Below are positions 23,395 to 34,946 of a DNA stretch of 64,000 nucleotides, one piece after another. Origin of the DNA: Glandiceps talaboti (Eukaryota > Hemichordata > Enteropneusta > Spengelidae). The DNA lies in the NCBI RefSeq assembly GCF_964340395.1, contig NC_135556.1:23711223-23775222 (forward strand), read 5' to 3'. Below the pieces are notes generated by a model, which was not told the DNA's origin, ran no database searches, and was given only the letters and a program-made list of their open reading frames with translations. A program made the translations under genes and the position numbers. How positions within the stretch are numbered: position 1 is the stretch's first letter; every line of letters begins with the position of its first letter.

Positions 23395-23787
23395 GACCTA
23401 AAAAAATAATTGTTTGGTTCCGGTTACCCCCCCCCCCCCCACCCTCCCCCACCTAGCTTTTCAATACTGATCTTAAACTTTTTTTATGTATTCGAGAAAA
23501 AAGTAATAGAATCACAAAAACTGTGAAGTCTCACGAGAAATAGTGGATGTGGAAACTGCCATCAACTTAAAAAGACACTTTAAAACTGTTCTTCCAATCT
23601 ATAATGACTTTAAATCTGATAGGATGAAATAAACAAACACAGAGACCATTTGGAAAACAATGGAAAACCTGAACTAGACACTCACACATGAAAAAATATA
23701 TAATAAAATAAAATAATAAAAAATCTATATACCTCACCTATTCTAAATTGAGCGTAACCAGAACCACACAATTTTTTTTATTAGGCC
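23395..23787 (-). mobile_element. PIF/Harbinger-like MITE, copy 5, inverted
   Basis: The family sequence runs in the opposite orientation. It begins GACCTAAAAAAATAATTG and ends TTTTTTTTATTAGGCC, with TAA on both sides (23392-23394 and 23788-23790). A poly-C run replaces the usual CCCGACCCCACC near its left end. The terminal G-to-A change shows some decay. Confidence 0.8.
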
Positions 23788-23790
23788 TAA

Positions 23791-25258
23791 CTAGAAAAAA
23801 AGTAAAAAAAAATTTTCAGAGATAAAGTACTACTTTTCTATATTTCGAAGACATTTCTTGGTGAGCAAGTTACCAAAAGAAAACTAAAATCACTTTTTTC
23901 TAGAATATAAATTCTAGTTGAATTGATCCTTGACATAATGCCTTTAGTATGAAGTCCAATAAACTTAAAACACTGGTTTTTGGTTTCTATTCCCTGAAAC
24001 TTTAAACTACAAATCTGAACCTTGTGTCTTTTTCAATGGTATTTCAATTCCTTTCTTTGTATTCCATCACTTACAACTATTGGCAGACAACTTAAAAGAC
24101 ATATCACAGAAAACCCTCAAAGCGTAGCCAAGAAATTGTGCAGTCAGTCACATCAACCGTACCAGATACGGATTACACTACAGCAGATGAGTGGAATTGG
24201 TTCAGTGTCAGTGAAGCAAGGCTGGTAAAAGTTGACTAAACTAAGCCTTAATTGCCAAACCATGTCAACTTTGAGAGCCTAGGTATGCCGACACCAACCT
24301 CAAGTATGCTACACAATGAGGAAAACAGAGAAAGAGTGCAAATAAAAACTTGGATCACTTTAGAAATTTAACATACCTCGTCATCTGTTTTGAACATAGA
24401 CATTAGAAAGTAGACAACATATCTCTTGTGACCCCTAACTTTTAATGATGGAAAAAAATATGGCGGCAGAATTTCTATTAAAAAAGTTTGACAACTCAAC
24501 AGTTTTAGAGATAAATTTTAACTTGAATTAGTTCATAATGATTACACAGCCTTTACTGCTACAAGATAAAATTGATTTCTGAAATGTTACAAAGAAACTA
24601 TTATTTGTTGCAAAACCATTTCAAAGTTGATCAAAAGCTTTCTTATGGGTACAATTTTCTCATCGTAAGGCATTATTAAGTTGGCAATAAAACTTAACAC
24701 CTTCCTCAACAAAGGGTCTCTAAAAATTTCAAAGTGAGAACTAAAATTGAGTGACCAGATTGATGAAATAAATCCAAAAAGTTTTAAATACATTCAGTTT
24801 CCCCTCATAACTAATTTATTGGCATTCAGGTCACAATAAAACTTTGATACCTCCCTTCAAATCAACTATGAAAGGGTCTAAACATATCCCAAAGTATGAA
24901 TTCACATCGAATGCCCTGCTCACTGTATTGATATACGATGGATTTATACCTACTACTATTTTTCACTTCTAGCTTGCAAGCTTCAAATGAATTCTTCACC
25001 ACGTAACAAGTTTGAATTTAAAACTCACAATATAAATTACGTTCTGTGTTCTTTTCACTACAAAATTTAGGTTGTATGAAATTCATTGCATGATCTTGGA
25101 TGAGTGGGAGACTTTTGACGAACCTAGACCTGTTATGGTGAATGACTTGAGTGATGTTTATGACTGGTGAATGTATGGAGAAATGCAGAGAGAAATGTGT
25201 ACAAGCACTGGTGAGTAAACTGATCCCTTGGCTCTGACAGCATCTCTACCCTTTCAGC
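23791..25258. other. Unassigned AT-rich DNA
   Basis: No gene, RNA or clear repeat is seen. Confidence 0.4.
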
Positions 25259-25510
25259 CTACCACAACACTACCATACAAATACTGTCACCAACCCCTTC
25301 CACATCAAATCCTTCCTTGACAAAAACAAACTTTTTTTCTTCAATTCTGTCATTAAAAATCGATTTTGTATGTCTTGTATGAAATGGCCTTGTGTATAAA
25401 CGCTTACTGTGGTTGCTTTCTAACTTTGAGTCCTTGTTGGAAAAGTAAGGCAGACTCAATTGAGGGGTGTGTACAGTGATTGGAACAGCTTGTAATACAG
25501 CAATTACCAT
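25259..25510 (-). other. Open frame of 83 codons, unknown
   Basis: The minus-strand frame starts MVIAVLQAVPITVHTPQLSL. It has mixed composition without low-complexity repeats. The upstream AG (CTGATAG) and a downstream GTAGTG could act as splice sites but are weak. No domain is recognised, and chance is a sufficient explanation for this length. Confidence 0.15.
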
Positions 25511-25930
25511 TGTCAGCTATCAGATTGAATGGTAGGTGTGACTTACTCCCCCAATTACCATCCAAATATTAATGTTGACTTTCCTGGCTGGTAGCCTCTC
25601 AACTCCAGTAAATCAAACCCCCAGATAACAGTCAACAGTTTTCTTTCCTGCTCTCTACTGTGAAAAAGGGCTTGTGGTTTAATGTTCTTATCAGATTATA
25701 AATAATCAAATATTGGGCAGAGAGATTTAAATCAGTTCACTGAGAACAAATCATGAAGGTCTCCTAACAGAAAAAAAAAAGTTTGTTGAATGAACAAAAG
25801 TTTTGTTGAAGAGTTTGAAAAGTGAGAAGGGTATAGAGTTGGACTATGTTACTATTTAGCATGGGTGACTTAATTAACTGCACAGTATGGGAGCACAATG
25901 TGAAGTATTTCAGTTATTTCCTGTCCCAGT

Positions 25931-26305
25931 TTATACAAGTGACAGAAATAGGCCAGTTGGAGGATGATATACTGGGGCCTGTTGGGTTTCAGTCACTGGC
26001 CTAACAGTTCTCCAAGCCAGCTGTTCAATGGTTACATCTACCAGTACCAACAGAGAAACGCATGAAAACAAGTGGGTGAAATAACTCTGGCGTATTTTGA
26101 CAACTGTTGTTTTTCCGGAATGCCCATGTACGATGATGTTGCGAGGGATTTCCATTACACTGCATAGCCGTGGAAATATTTGTTCCGTTGTGTTTGGGTT
26201 ATTTGGTTTCACTGCTTGATAGGGGTTGAGAGTTAGACACTCACAAGTTTGTAGTAGTACTACCTGACTATGTCCATGTACCGACCAGATCAGATTACAC
26301 AGCAT
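25931..26305 (-). other. Open frame of 124 codons with a broken P-loop-like motif
   Basis: The minus-strand frame contains RNIIVHGHSGKTTVVKI at about residues 54-70. This resembles the strand, P-loop and helix of an AAA+ ATPase, loosely the start of ORC5-type proteins. The Walker A spacing is two residues short (GHSGKT instead of GxxxxGKT), so it would not be a standard nucleotide site. The rest of the frame gives no support. It could be a decayed gene fragment or coincidence; a frame of this length is marginal in such AT-rich DNA. Confidence 0.2.
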
Positions 26306-26803
26306 ATCATACTAGTTATTATTGGAATAGTTGTCAACTGTCTCTCAGTGTGAAACAGACCTTATCCTAAAAATATCTTCTTAATGCTTAAACCTAAGGG
26401 ACACGTAGTTTGTAATTCTCAAAAGCTGGCACTGAAAGCAAGCTAGCGAGAGAAACAAATGCTATTCTGACTTACAAATCATACATTAACTTTTTCAAAA
26501 CTTATTTTAGGTAACACACTACAGAGATCTCTACATAAAAGCTGTTTCCATAGTTCCATAAAACTGTGATGAAAACTCATCTGTGCATTCCATGACATGT
26601 TTATTGGTTGTGTGCAAAACCATTTTTCTAGAATCAATTTTGTTTCTTAATGCAAATGACAGCAAATCCAAATTCAATTTAATATATTTGGTAATATTAA
26701 AATATATTAGAAACTTTGTGTACTGTACTCTGTACAAATTGTAAATGTATGGACATTCAATAAATTCTACACATTTTATTAGAGAGCAAAACAAAGAGTT
26801 TGT

Positions 26804-26888
26804 ATACAGTATCATTACGATTTATACCTTCATTCACATAGTCTAGTTCCTATACAGTATCGTTACGATTTATACCTTCACTCACACA
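26804..26888 (-). repeat. 48-bp repeat family, two units, inverted
   Basis: Two units read CTATACAGTATCGTTACGAT followed by TTATACCTTCACTCACA. They are the reverse complement of the array at 42639-42875. The first unit is slightly diverged (CATTACG, ATTCACA). Confidence 0.85.
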
Positions 26889-28466
26889 GTTGGCAACCAG
26901 ACTAAAGAAACATCAGCAAGTTGATTTAGGTGAGGAAACTTTGCAGTCACTGTGTAAGGTTGAACAGCAACAAGACAGCCATATTGGCATCTCAAGGAGT
27001 TAGATCTATTATATGCTGTAGAAACAAATATTGGATAAAGGGGGCGTTTCAGTCATGGGATGTTCAGAATTATCCAACCTAAAAATACATAAATTTCAGC
27101 CCCTGAAACTAGTACATAAAAAAACCACTTTGACATCCAGACGAATAAAACGTTTGAAATATACTGAAGACCTTTCCCTATACATTGAAATTTTTAAACT
27201 TTTTTTTATTTGAAGGAATAACAATTCTTTTGTACACCAGTCTATACTTTTCTTTTCATATAATTGGGAAGGTTCAAGATTCCAGCAAATATTATCTGAT
27301 GGTTTTATCTTTAGTTATGTACAATGGCAAGAAAGTTATCTCTGGCCATAACTTTGTATTCCATTCAACAGCTGCAAAACACAAGAAGAAAAAGAAGGTT
27401 TCAATATTTATCTGTAACGTTATTGAATAAAAATGTTTTGGAATGTCTGACTAAGTTTACACCTCTACAGGCTTCATTGGGGAAAGTAGATCCAATATAT
27501 ATGAAATTTTTATCAATATTGTTATATCTTTAATATATAAAATATTGGTATAAATTTATGTACTAGAATAATTTCTTTCATTTTGATCTAAATTTGAGTA
27601 GCAATTTCCCAAAATTTCACAAGAAAATCAGAATTTTCATCAAATAATTTTGGCGTGAAAATGGAGGTTAATTTTTGACAGGCATTTGCAAAGCAGAAAT
27701 CTATGTAGCTTTGGTTCTTGATACAGTTAACTTTCTGTGTTAATATAGCCTAAACATATACTAATAACTTTGTGTGGTCAAAAATAAATTCAAACGGCAG
27801 ATTTTAGTCATGAAATGTATGAACTACCAAAACTGTGACAGTACTTTGAACTCAGAAACAGGATGAATAATAACCAAACGATGGAATTTTCCCTCATTAT
27901 ATCGAGAAATATATGGCATGTCATATTTGGATGACTTTGAGAGATGACAGCAACTTTGGCCAACAGTGATGTGATGGAATTACACGGCCAAACATCACAG
28001 ACTTTACACATAATTTTTCCACAAGTGCCATTGAGATATGCAAATATTTAATTGATTTTGAAGGACACAAGTTACAGCTATGCACATATATTATGAATTC
28101 CAACACATGGCACAAGAACAAGGTTAACCTACCGGTAGTAAATGCTTCACATTTGACATTCAACAATCGATCATCATGAATTTCTTTTCTAATGTTTCTT
28201 TTTGTAATAATGTTCCTTTTTTTAAAATTACTTTTCTTGTTCTCTTATGAATTATTAAAGTTTTGATAGAGGAACATTTATCCACTCCAAATTTTAGAAT
28301 TGTGTTATAATTTTGAAATTTTTATTATGAAAAATGTTATCAGTGCTTTGCAGAGGAAGGGATAGTATATTCAAAATTTCAATATATTTTAATTTGTAGC
28401 TCATTAAAAATTTCTTTTCCAAATCTTTCACAAAATGATGTAGCAGATTTCTGTTTGTTCATGGGT
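26889..28466. other. Unassigned AT-rich DNA
   Basis: No gene is recognised. A relative of the E2F-like motif, TTTTGGCGTGAAAA, lies at 27648-27661. Confidence 0.4.
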
Positions 28467-28582
28467 GGTGTATGTATGTATGTATGTATGTATGTATGTA
28501 TGTATGTCTGTATGTATGTATGTATGTATGTATGTATGTATGTATGTATGTATGTATGTATGTATGTATGTATGTGTGTATG
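28467..28582 (+). repeat. (TATG)n microsatellite
   Basis: About 28 tetranucleotide steps with one TCTG and one TGTG interruption. Frames reading YVCM come from it. Confidence 0.97.
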
Positions 28583-29016
28583 TGGATGACATTTATGTGT
28601 GTATTTACACATTACATAAATTCTGTTCCATTGCCAAAACTCTTTAGTATGCCCATATCATATCTTGTCAAAACTTGTTATCTTTGTTATACTTGAACAT
28701 AGAACTGATATCACAATCCATACTGTTATTACAAGAGGGATGGTCCTTTTAGTATGTAGATCTGTTAAGTAGTTTTACTTTTTGACCAAAATTTGCAATT
28801 TTTTAGAAATAATTTGCCAATCAATGATTTTTATATCTTTTCATCAACAGTTCATCTAACTCCCCCTTGAAACATCCCCACCAAATTTCAGACTAAATGA
28901 CCTTGTAGTATTTAAGTTTTAGCTTTTTGACAAGAAATCCCATTTTTAGGCTTTATTTGCATATCAACAACAGAGTTGTATTGTCTTGAACAATTCGTCA
29001 TCTTGACACACACACA

Positions 29017-29055
<39 letters not shown>

Positions 29056-29347
29056 CCATCAATTTTCAGATGAATTTTTTTCCCTGTAAGTTCAGAGTTG
29101 AATTTTTAACCAAATATCACTTTTTTAAAATCTAAGTGTTACGTATAGTACCGTATGATGAGCCTATCATCTTCAAAGACACACAGACAGATACTACACG
29201 ATGACAGCTATAACAGTATTACGACAGAACCCTATAACATGTGAGTGCAAGGTGTGGCGTACTCATGGTATTTGCATGAATACTTAAAGTGTTCTCTGCG
29301 CCCGTATTTTCATGAGGTTATATCTGGAATGGCATTTTTCCATAAAT
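28583..29347. other. Unassigned DNA with a (CA)n tract
   Basis: A (CA)n tract with one CATA interruption occupies about 29007-29053. Nothing else is recognised before the target site of the LTR element. Confidence 0.5.
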
Positions 29348-29352
29348 ATCAT
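29348..29352 (+). repeat. Target-site duplication, left
   Basis: ATCAT immediately before the LTR start. The same five bases follow the element at 30665-30669. Confidence 0.75.
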
Positions 29353-30066
29353 TGTCACAAGGTGAATTTTGTAAAGTATACTAGACTGACCCTTAGTCGG
29401 TCGATATCCCGTTTATGTAGATTTAATAGGATGGTTGGTGGCTATTAGCATATTAGAGTACAGGTGGTTGGTGGTAGATAGGGCACTATACAAAGGTCTG
29501 AAAACCCGTCCTCGGGGGAACGGATCACTTCTGCTTCGACGGCTGACGACCGAACATCATCATGGTTGGAGCCTTGCTGGTTGTTGTTGCTGTATGGACC
29601 CTGAAAGTGTACACTAACTGTGCACTGTAGAACTTCATGGAATCCTGCTACGGGCTGGCATGCTGAAACGCTGACGGCAACCCAAACAACAGTGTGTGAC
29701 TGCTTCGGATTCGCTCGACGAAAGTAATTCGATAGCACCGAACTTGTAAGTAATTCACGCGAACAACGCGGACGTGCACGTGTCGGGAGACAACCTGAAC
29801 TCTTAGTTGTGACTTTAATTAAGTTGCCACCACCAACCTTTAACTTAACCTTTAACTCATGTTACATGCAATGTACTAGAACTTATTTAATTCTTTAGTC
29901 TTACTGAGTGTTGTACATTATTTTTTGACTTGCGTTAACATAACAAAGTTCTTTAAGCGAAACCTGTGACCCCGTGTGTATGCGTGCATTCTTTTCCTTA
30001 GAAACGGTTGGTTCCCCACCCTCTAGACTGCAATTACGCCACAAAACCCACTCGGTTATCTTGACA
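29353..30066 (+). mobile_element. 5' LTR of a Ty3/gypsy-type retrotransposon
   Basis: The 714-bp repeat begins TGTCACAAGG and ends CTTGACA, so its tips are the inverted pair TGTCA/TGACA typical of LTRs. Its last 69 bp (29998-30066) recur exactly at 30596-30664. A tRNA primer site follows two bases after the end. The boundaries come from three agreeing signs: the inverted tips, the 5-bp target duplication and the adjacent primer site. Frames read inside it are not genes. Confidence 0.85.
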
Positions 30067-30068
30067 TT

Positions 30069-30086
30069 TGGTGTCAGAAGTGGGAT
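30069..30086 (+). other. Primer-binding site, tRNA-Leu type
   Basis: TGGTGTCAGAAGTGGGAT is complementary to the 3' end of animal tRNA-Leu (…CCCACTTCTGACACCA). Minus-strand DNA synthesis would start here. It lies two bases after the LTR, the usual place in Ty3/gypsy elements. Confidence 0.85.
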
Positions 30087-30204
30087 ACTTACTCAAAAGT
30101 AGTATCGTTACTTCATTCTAAATTTAGGGAACTGTTGTTTGGTCACATTGTGTGGAAACAAAAGGGAAAGGAACGCAACGCATGCTGTCCGTTAAATAGT
30201 CAGT

Positions 30205-30624
30205 ATGGATTTGAAAGAGTTGACAGCTTGGGGTAAAGAGCAGTTAGGTTTGGAAGGAGCCAATTTAGTCAAATTTGTTAATGAACAGCAGGCTAAAGTC
30301 AGGGATGAAAGACAGATTGCACGTGAAGAGAGAGAGAAAGAGAAAGGGCTTGAACGAGAACGAGAGCATGAGAAAGCGATATTGCAAGGAGCACGTGAGC
30401 AGAGGGAGCATGAACTTAGAATGGAAAAGTTAAGAACAGAAGGTGGTGGAAAAGGAGTAGCTCGTCCTGAGGTTAAGGCTAGTGCACCTAAATTACCTGC
30501 ATTTGATGAGGGGATAGACGATATGGATGCATACTTGTGTAGGTTTGAAAGATTTGCAGGGGGTCAACAGTGGCCAAAAGAAACGTGGGCAACGGTTAGA
30601 AACGGTTGGTTCCCCACCCTCTAG
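30205..30624 (+). pseudogene. Truncated gag-like protein of the LTR element
   Basis: The frame begins 138 bp after the LTR with MDLKELTAWGKEQLGLEGAN. Residues about 28-75 are a highly charged E/R/K coiled coil. Residues about 91-128 contain APKLPAFDEGIDDMDAYLCR followed by FERFA and WPKETWA. This arrangement is familiar from Gag of animal Ty3/gypsy elements, where the region leads into the capsid. From about residue 131 the frame runs into the 3' LTR remnant and stops nine residues later, so the capsid, nucleocapsid and all of Pol are absent. The protein, if made, would not be functional. Confidence that it is gag-derived is high; the exact subfamily is not determined. Confidence 0.85.
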
Positions 30625-30664
30625 ACTGCAATTACGCCACAAAACCCACTCGGTTATCTTGACA
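30596..30664 (+). mobile_element. 3' LTR remnant, 69 bp
   Basis: An exact copy of the last 69 bp of the 5' LTR, ending TTATCTTGACA. It is joined directly to the gag frame. The identity to the 5' LTR tail suggests a young insertion, although 69 bp is a short sample. Confidence 0.9.
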
Positions 30665-30669
30665 ATCAT
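30665..30669 (+). repeat. Target-site duplication, right
   Basis: ATCAT directly after the terminal TGACA. It matches 29348-29352. Confidence 0.75.
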
Positions 30670-31124
30670 AAAAATCATACAGCACAATCACGCCATGTAG
30701 AGAACTAAAGCATCCTCATTTGCATATCATTTGCATGCAGGTATGTGATAATGATTTCACTACTGCACTGCAGTGAAAATACCACTTGTATGTGTGCACA
30801 CCACTGCAAGTAATCTCTGGTACATATGTAATAATGAATAGTATTCAGTTGTACTAGAAATAATAAAATATAAGGAAACTTCAAGATCAGTTTTAATTGG
30901 TGAAAATTTACAAAAATTACAATAATAATTGAATAAAATTTACAACGTAGAAATGATTTAAATGATCTGTTTAATGAATATTAATATATATCAGTCTTGC
31001 AAAGAGCAGATGGACAGTTTTCTTTCTCAATTGTTCTCTGTCACAGAAAAAACTTCAAATTATTACTTAAAATGTCCAGAGAGGTAGGGATCTGGGCTAA
31101 GTAGAGAGTTTATCAAAAGGTCCT
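30670..31124. other. Unassigned AT-rich DNA
   Basis: Nothing recognisable. Confidence 0.45.
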
Positions 31125-31227
31125 GGACTCCCCCAGTCTAGTGCTATCTGTGGCATCGAATCTCAAAATATCTTTTTACGATGATTTGATACCACGATAC
31201 CACGGGTAGATATAGACTAGGACTCCC
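31125..31227. mobile_element. Short inverted-repeat element, TAGTCTAG family, copy 2
   Basis: The left end GGACTCCCCCAGTCTAGTG is the imperfect inverse of the right end TAGACTAGGACTCCC. Inside, GTGGCATC faces GATACCAC. The inner GAATCTCAA and GATGATTTGATACCA segments match the copy at 54.7 kb. Confidence 0.6.
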
Positions 31228-32420
31228 TTAGGAAGAGCACATTGTCAAATAAGACACATGACATACAGAGTACATCACACAGCACAGAAGGGCTCCCTCA
31301 ACCATAATTGCTGAACTATGTATTCCATACATTACTATTATTATCATTCAGTTTTTCCCTTCAAAATATTCTAAAAAAAAAAACAAAAAAAAAACCATGA
31401 AATAAAAAGTAACATGTCAGTACACCAGTATACCTTCAAAAAATCTACTCCAGAAACATGTGGAATCACACATCTTTGATATTTACACTTTAGCAATGAC
31501 AAAAATTTTCAAGCCTGTACCTATATCCATGGCGATGATACTGAAAAGTTACAAGTTTCTAACTAGTATGTTGATTCCCAAATCACTGATGTTTCACAGT
31601 TTATAAAGAATGACATTGAAAGAATCGACTTTTAAATTAATGCGACCAAATTAGTTTGGGAAAATGCTAGACATATACAAGAAATACTTCTTAAAGTGTG
31701 TGAGAAATAACTTGCACAAGTATAAAAGTTCAAAAGGAATGCAAAGTAAATTACACTGTCAAGAACTTCTAAGGGATATAAAAGAGCAATCAGTGCTCTT
31801 TATTAGAAGACTCGTAAGATAAAAACTCTTTGGTGCCGTTGATTCTTTGAACTCTAAAGCCACCATTTTTCTGGATCATTTTACTTCCAAGACTGAGGTT
31901 AAATGAATAACAACAGCTTGTATGTATGGTTGCTATCTTTCTGTGCTGTAGTCATGGAACACACACCGGCACAGTACCGGTATGTATGTACGTCATCTTT
32001 TCCGGATGTCACATGTTTATAAGGCAATGTCAGTAATCTATTGAACAGTATATATTTCACAGAACACACGCCTTTCTCATCACTGATAAGGGTATTTAGA
32101 GGGAGAAAAAAAACTTTGAATCGTTTTTCATATATTGTTTGTTACATGTGTTTCTTTTCAAGTAAAACTCACTTAACATGTTGCACTGTAAAGAAACAAG
32201 TATAAGTTTCAACAACCTGGGTATGATTTCCATATATTTGTAAGTATTTGATTCCTAGGATCAGATTGAACTGCAAGTGTCCAGTCATACTATTTCCAGT
32301 ATTTTACACAAACAGAACATAGCTAGAATTTTGACGTTTGAAATCACAATTAAAGGAGTCTAGAACAGAAGTTCAAGGTTTAAAATAAATATTTTGTTTT
32401 AAATGTAAAAATCTACATTA
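31228..32420. other. Unassigned DNA
   Basis: A-tracts at about 31372-31395. No gene is recognised. Confidence 0.4.
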
Positions 32421-32776
32421 TTAGGCCAAATAAAAAAATTGTGTGTTTCTAACCTAACCGACCTTAGGTTAAGCCTCCAACCCTAAACATTTTCTTAAAC
32501 ATTTACAGCAAACAGTTAAGAAATTCTTTGTCTTCTTGACCTTCATGCATCTCTGTTTCTTTCCCCAGTGATGTCTGTACATATTTTATCACAGAAGGGG
32601 TATTCTGACCGACATTTTGTTTGTTTTTTGGGTCGAAGCAATATTTTGCAAAAATAAAAAAAAAACAATAAAAAAGATGAAACAAAATAAAACAAAATCT
32701 CGATCCACCTACCCTATTGTCTGAGGCCATGTTATCGGAAACACACAGTTATTATTTTTTTGCTTTATATATTAGC
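32421..32776 (-). mobile_element. Diverged relative of the Harbinger-like MITE
   Basis: The left end TTAGGCCAAATAAAAAAATT and the TGTGTGTTTCTAACC that follows mirror the right-hand TTATCGGAAACACACAG. ACCTACCCTATTGT corresponds to the ACCTACCCCACCTATTC part of the family in reverse. The right tip (TATATTAGCC) is eroded, so a target duplication cannot be defined. It looks like an older subfamily. Confidence 0.55.
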
Positions 32777-33100
32777 CAAGTACGATATTTGAAATTCTGA
32801 TTAAAGGGGTGTAGTACACAAGCTCAAGGTTATTTCAGTTTAAGATAATAATTTAGTCTATTCTTCCCAAATATTCATAATTATCATCAGTGATTTGCAG
32901 AACTCTGCAATCCTATTTAAAATATTATGTAGAAAGTTCAATGATTTCATATTTCACAGCAAAAACTATGTTCCAAAATCTCAATAGAGTCATGATGGTG
33001 CGAAGTAAGAATGGCTGGCAAATCTGCAGTCAGATTGTTATATCTGACACTAGTTGTTTCTGATAAGAGTACAGAATTCCTATGTCATGTGTGTTAATTA
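32777..33100. other. Unassigned AT-rich DNA
   Basis: Nothing recognisable. Confidence 0.4.
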
Positions 33101-33530
33101 AGGTCTACACAGCTGTATGAATGGGTACCTGGTAGGATGTGATTGTTCTGTGAAGGTCTACCCAGCTGTATGAATGGGTACCTGGTAGGATGTGATTGTT
33201 ATGTGAAGGTCTACCCAGCTGTATGAATGGGTACCTGGTAGAATGTGATTGTTATGTGAAGGTCTACCCAGCTGTATGAATGGGTACCTGGTAGGATGTG
33301 ATTGTTCTGTGAAGGTCTACCCAGCTGTATGAATGGGTACCTGGTAGGATGTGATTGTTCTGTGAAGGTCTACCCAGCTGTATGAATGGGTACCTGGTAG
33401 GATGTGATTGTTATGTGAAGGTCTACCCAGCTGTATGAATGGGTACCTGGTAGAATGTGATTGTTATGTGAAGGTCTACCCAGCTGTATGAATGGGTACC
33501 TGGTAGGATGTGATTGTTATGTGAAGGTTT
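33101..33530 (+). repeat. 53-bp minisatellite, about 8 units
   Basis: Units begin AGGTCTACCCAGCTGTATGA and continue ATGGGTACCTGGTAGGATG, then TGATTGTTATGTGA. The differences are few: GGATG versus GAATG, and GTTCTG versus GTTATG. The AGCTGTATGA…CCTGGTAGGAT part matches the body of the SINE at 43.6 kb, so the array probably arose from a SINE fragment. Confidence 0.97.
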
Positions 33531-34682
33531 ACTGATAAAACGGAGAAAGATTTGGACATGATGGAGTGGTGATGCAAAAAAATCACAGACCTCTTTACGG
33601 CACTGTCCAAGACTATTATTTTTGGTGCTTCACTGGAAAAATATGCTTTTGTTTGTGAGAATTACGATGTAGTGAATGTTGGATACATTTGTGGGCTCTG
33701 GGATGTGCAGCAGTAGAGGAAATGACCACTAATCATTCTGTCATTCTCACTGGTTGTCATGGTAATTGATCTGTCTTAATCAATGTGTCATCCCCCACTG
33801 ATTGTCATGGTAAATCTACACATTCCTAATATTATCAGGTGTTACAAAGTCAAGTGAAGTGGCATAGGTGAAACATCAATAAATCATATCATTTTTGTGA
33901 TAAGATATAGCCATTTACATTGAGTCTGGTTTGAACTACTTGGTACACACAGTCATCAAGGTTTAACATAATCTGCAATATGAAGAGAATAGAAACTTTA
34001 TTGCATCCTTCAAGAAAACTACATTTCTTCACTGGATTTTCTGCAATAATTATTTGGTGCTAAAACAAACTAGTAAATATATAAACTACAGTAATCATAG
34101 TTAACAAAACCCCAACAAAATAAGGTTTACACGAAAGTGTAAACTTTTGGTTAGATAAAAGTAATGTAAATTTTTTCTTTAACTCTGTATAATGTCTTTC
34201 CTATTGATAAGTGCTGATTTTATGAAAGTTGTCAGTGCCACAAGTATGTGTCTTTGATCAGAGTTAAAAAGAGTATAAATTTTGTTTCATTGTCTAGTAC
34301 TTTAAAATTACCTAGACCACTGATTGCACTTAGTCTGGTATACATTTGTTGTCTCTCAATGTTATAGTTGTTGTATAGGGAGGGAGGAGGGGTTCAAATT
34401 TACAGCTGCAATTCTTGGTTTAAATTTTATGATTACATTTGCAAAAGAATTTATGTGCATTTTATAAACTTGACACAAACCTCCCGACTTTGTGTGCAAA
34501 ATAAAAACCAAATACTATTCATTCAAGAGTAGTAATTAATACATGTTTTTTTGTTTACAAGTTACAGGTGGGACAAGAGCAACTAATTCCAGTGAATATA
34601 GTTGACTGTTGGAAAATTAGGATTTAAACTAACAAAATGTAGGTTTTATCACATTTGACAAACTTTTTGTCAGGATGACAAT
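33531..34682. other. Unassigned DNA
   Basis: No gene or structured repeat is seen. Confidence 0.4.
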
Positions 34683-34946
34683 TAGACTGTTGACAGTCGT
34701 TCGTGCCTTTTTTGCTATGTTTTTTCTAAAACTAAAGTCGTCGCCTCACTCCGATCTGGAGCAATACTATAACCGCGTATTGATCAGTGAGTGCCGGAGG
34801 CACGAGCCTTTGGCACTCACAGTTCGTGCCTTCAGCAATTGCAGTTCCTATCAGTATGAACAAGTATTCAGTGCTACAGAGGGAGGTGACGACTTTGTTT
34901 TAGATAAAACGTAGCAAAAAAGGCACAAACAACTGTCGACAGTCTA
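34683..34946. mobile_element. Foldback MITE, copy 2
   Basis: It begins TAGACTGTTGACAGTCGT and ends ACTGTCGACAGTCTA. Inner arms such as CTAAAACTAAAGTCGTCGCC match copy 1 at 8241-8481. The centre has the same GTGCCGGAGGCACGAG hairpin plus an extra duplicated segment near GTTCGTGCCTTC. The open frame of 79 codons across it is produced by the arms and is not a gene. Confidence 0.75.

Larger units (their letters stand above)
29353..30664 (+). mobile_element. Internally deleted LTR retrotransposon
   Basis: The unit runs from the LTR start to the end of the 69-bp 3' LTR remnant, and ATCAT flanks it on both sides. The order is LTR, primer site, leader, the start of gag, then a jump straight into the tail of the 3' LTR. 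Protease, reverse transcriptase, integrase and most of the 3' LTR are missing. It is therefore a non-autonomous derivative. Matching target duplications mean the outer ends are original, so the deletion lies inside the element and not at an edge. Confidence 0.85.

Noticed and set aside
29445-29738. 97-codon minus-strand frame and overlapping plus-strand frames
   Set aside because: They lie inside the LTR. The real reading direction is given by the primer site and gag on the plus strand.
34675-34914. 79-codon plus-strand frame
   Set aside because: It lies wholly in the foldback MITE and follows its inverted arms.
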